Source of the DNA: Marinilactibacillus psychrotolerans
GTDB taxonomy: Bacteria; Bacillota; Bacilli; Lactobacillales; Carnobacteriaceae_A
Reading direction: 5' to 3'
Length of the DNA: 39,924 nucleotides
Assembly (NCBI RefSeq): GCF_900101525.1
Contig: NZ_FMZD01000021.1
Location: forward strand, 1-39,924
Positions 38,407 through 39,924 of this stretch are shown piece by piece. The translations under genes and the position numbers were made by a program. Position 1 is the stretch's first letter; each line of letters begins with the position of its first letter. The notes beneath the pieces were generated by a model. It saw only the letters and a list, made by a program, of their open reading frames with translations. It was not told where the DNA came from and searched no databases.

Positions 38407-38685
38407 CTAAATAATATGGTCTTGTACATTTTTAGGTATTGCAAGTAATAATATTGCAGCAATAACTATAACCAATACAATCATAAAAATAATAGTATAA
38501 CCTAAAGCTTCAGAAAAAATGTCCCTACTAGGTTTTAATTCTGAAATAGGAATATCGTATCTTTCCATAAAAAAATTATATGTAAGTGACAATAATAATG
38601 TTATCCCAACAACCAGTATAGTCCGTGCTCGCAACCTTTTCGCTAACTCCTCTGATATCAGAAATACTCTATCACCAACTGTCAT
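38407..38685 (-). CDS. Small two-helix membrane protein, start uncertain
   Basis: This 92-residue protein starts MTVGDRVFLISEELAKRLRARTILVVG. It has two hydrophobic segments (about 22-38 and 63-86) separated by RYDIPISELKPSRDIFSEA, and reads like a real protein. However, no ribosome binding site precedes the start: the upstream bases are AACAAAAAACCAA. It begins exactly where the plus-strand DUF3221 gene loses its start, so the junction may have removed its original 5' end. Family not recognised. Confidence 0.5.
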   Translation of the reverse strand: MTVGDRVFLISEELAKRLRARTILVVGITLLLSLTYNFFMERYDIPISELKPSRDIFSEALGYTIIFMIVLVIVIAAILLLAIPKNVQDHII

Positions 38686-38686
38686 T

Positions 38687-39174
38687 TGGTTTTTTGTTCA
38701 TTTTTTTATCATTATAATGACTGGATGCGCTCAAATTAAGCTCAGCGAACCCGATCTTACCGGTTATGTAATACATAAAAATGATAGCTCTTTGTTAATC
38801 GTTAGTAATGTGGCTGTAGATTACAGTTCTACAGATGGCAGCAAGGAATTCTACGACGCAGTCAGTGCAAATAATACCCCTGAAAATGTTGAGACGGGTG
38901 ATTTAGTAGAAGTCTGGTACGATGGTATTGTTCTGGAATCTTACCCTGCTCAGGAAGAGATTAGATCTTTAAATATCATCTCTAGTGAACAACCTGAAGG
39001 GGCTATTTAAGTGAACCTGAAGTAATAAGTAAAGTCTTATCCCAATATTCACCAGAAGATCACCCTCTAGCTGTAAAAACAGTATCCTACAGCGAGGATC
39101 AAAACACTTGGTCCATTGTCTTGAAAACCTTATTTGATGATACCGAATACTCTCATGATATTCTTGACAAATAA
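38687..39174 (+). pseudogene. DUF3221-family lipoprotein gene, broken
   Basis: The frame reads a hydrophobic signal segment WFFVHFFIIIMTGC (lipid Cys at 38726-38728), then the DUF3221 body (DLTGYVIHKNDSSLLIVSNV, ENVETGDLVEVWYDG, SYPAQEEIRSLNI). There is no usable start codon or ribosome binding site before the signal segment. At 39008 it stops, but a second frame continues at once (SEPEVISKVLSQYS, ending FDDTEYSHDILDK) to TAA at 39172-39174. A one-base deletion near 39003 would explain the break. Both 5' loss and frameshift point to a decayed gene. Confidence 0.7.
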
Positions 39175-39558
39175 TAGAATCAGTAGCCCATTTTTAAATA
39201 GCAAGAAGATACTTTTTATTTGTCTCGTAGAATGATAGCTTAAAAATATTAGCGTCTTGGTTATGGAAAACAGACTCTCTAGCAAATAATTGAATTAGTA
39301 AAATCAAAACACCTCGGTCAAGCAATAGCTTTTATTCTATCAATAACCTCTAAAATCAAATCGTTTATCCACTATATCTATCTACAGGTTTTCAAAAAAT
39401 GGGAATTAGAGATGTTGCCGGAGATGATCTTTTGAGAATACAATTTTCGTCTTGCCATTAAAAAGAAGGACGAATTTAATTTTGAATTAAAAAAATAATA
39501 AATTTTAATTTTAATAATTCCATATACCTACATTTAAAAATATCTAAGGAGACTATTC
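39175..39558. other. Degenerate stretch before the repeat-containing gene
   Basis: No intact gene. It contains the possible acetyltransferase fragment at 39354-39461 and otherwise AT-rich sequence. AAGGAGA at 39546-39552 is the ribosome binding site of the next gene. Confidence 0.5.
39354..39461 (+). pseudogene. Possible GNAT acetyltransferase C-terminal fragment
   Basis: An open run of 35 codons after an in-frame stop reads YPLYLSTGFQKMGIRDVAGD, then DLLRIQF. The pattern LYLSTGFxKMG resembles the last beta strand and helix of GNAT acetyltransferases (LYxSxGF). No start codon or upstream acetyl-CoA motif is present, so this would be a remnant. Confidence 0.3.

Positions 39559-39924
<366 letters not shown>

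Noticed and set aside
38519-38686. ATG at 38519 as the start of the DUF3221 lipoprotein
   Set aside because: It would put 55 unrelated residues before the signal peptide and is antisense to another frame; the lipoprotein signal must lie at the N-terminus, so this extension is chance reading.

Overview
The window is AT-rich DNA from a low-GC Gram-positive, most likely a motile member of the Lactobacillales (Carnobacteriaceae-like). The evidence is strong AGGAGG-type ribosome binding sites, mannose-family and beta-glucoside PTS operons, methionine-specific T-box leaders in front of metNIQ, a sigma-54/LevR-type activator, a menA/heptaprenyl synthase pair, and two full-length methyl-accepting chemotaxis proteins. 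The genus is inferred; no rRNA or other phylogenetic marker is present.

Layout. 1-2200: the right end of an IS21-family element (istB tail), then a divergent phage-type repressor pair (small HTH protein / HTH-S24 protein) sharing three TACGA-N4-TCGTA-like operators, then a DHFR-like reductase. 2200-4300: a YeiH-type transporter, and a PadR/DUF2812 operon with two operators on its own promoter. 4300-6700: a divergent polyprenyl diphosphate synthase and MenA-type prenyltransferase. 6700-8200: an S66 peptidase and a DUF1294 protein. 8400-14000: a mannose-family PTS operon (IIA-IIB-IIC-IID) with a textbook -24/-12 promoter, preceded by its LevR/ManR-type activator. 14000-16400: an unknown gene, a DeoR regulator and a Cof-type HAD phosphatase. 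16600-18700 and 28600-30700: two paralogous 670-residue chemoreceptors. 19000-21900: an HTH/membrane-protein pair with perfect palindromic operators, two small membrane proteins (one with an L7/L12-C-terminal-like segment), a YjjG-type HAD phosphatase and an unknown protein. 22200-27300: aspartase, then two tandem Met T-box riboswitches feeding metN-metI-metQ. 27300-28200: a GT8 glycosyltransferase. 31100-32400: a small unknown protein and an SDR oxidoreductase. 32500-38400: a beta-glucoside PTS with two GH1 enzymes and a divergent RpiR-type regulator. 38400-39924: a decaying accessory stretch with a broken DUF3221 lipoprotein gene, a possible GNAT fragment and, at the right edge, a membrane-protein gene whose reading frame runs through 17 tandem TTTC repeats.

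Most genes are metabolic or transport functions with local control by promoter-overlapping operators, T-boxes, sigma-54 or PTS-responsive activators. The strongest candidate for something undescribed is the TTTC tract inside the reading frame at 39559-39924. The frame is open at the present repeat number, and both alternative frames hit stop codons soon after the tract, the classical architecture of a phase-variable (slipped-strand) ON/OFF switch and unusual for a lactic-acid-type bacterium. Also notable are a perfect 17-bp inverted repeat that could be both terminator and activator site upstream of the sigma-54 promoter, the tandem Met T-boxes, and a 24-bp perfect palindrome controlling a small HTH/membrane-protein operon.
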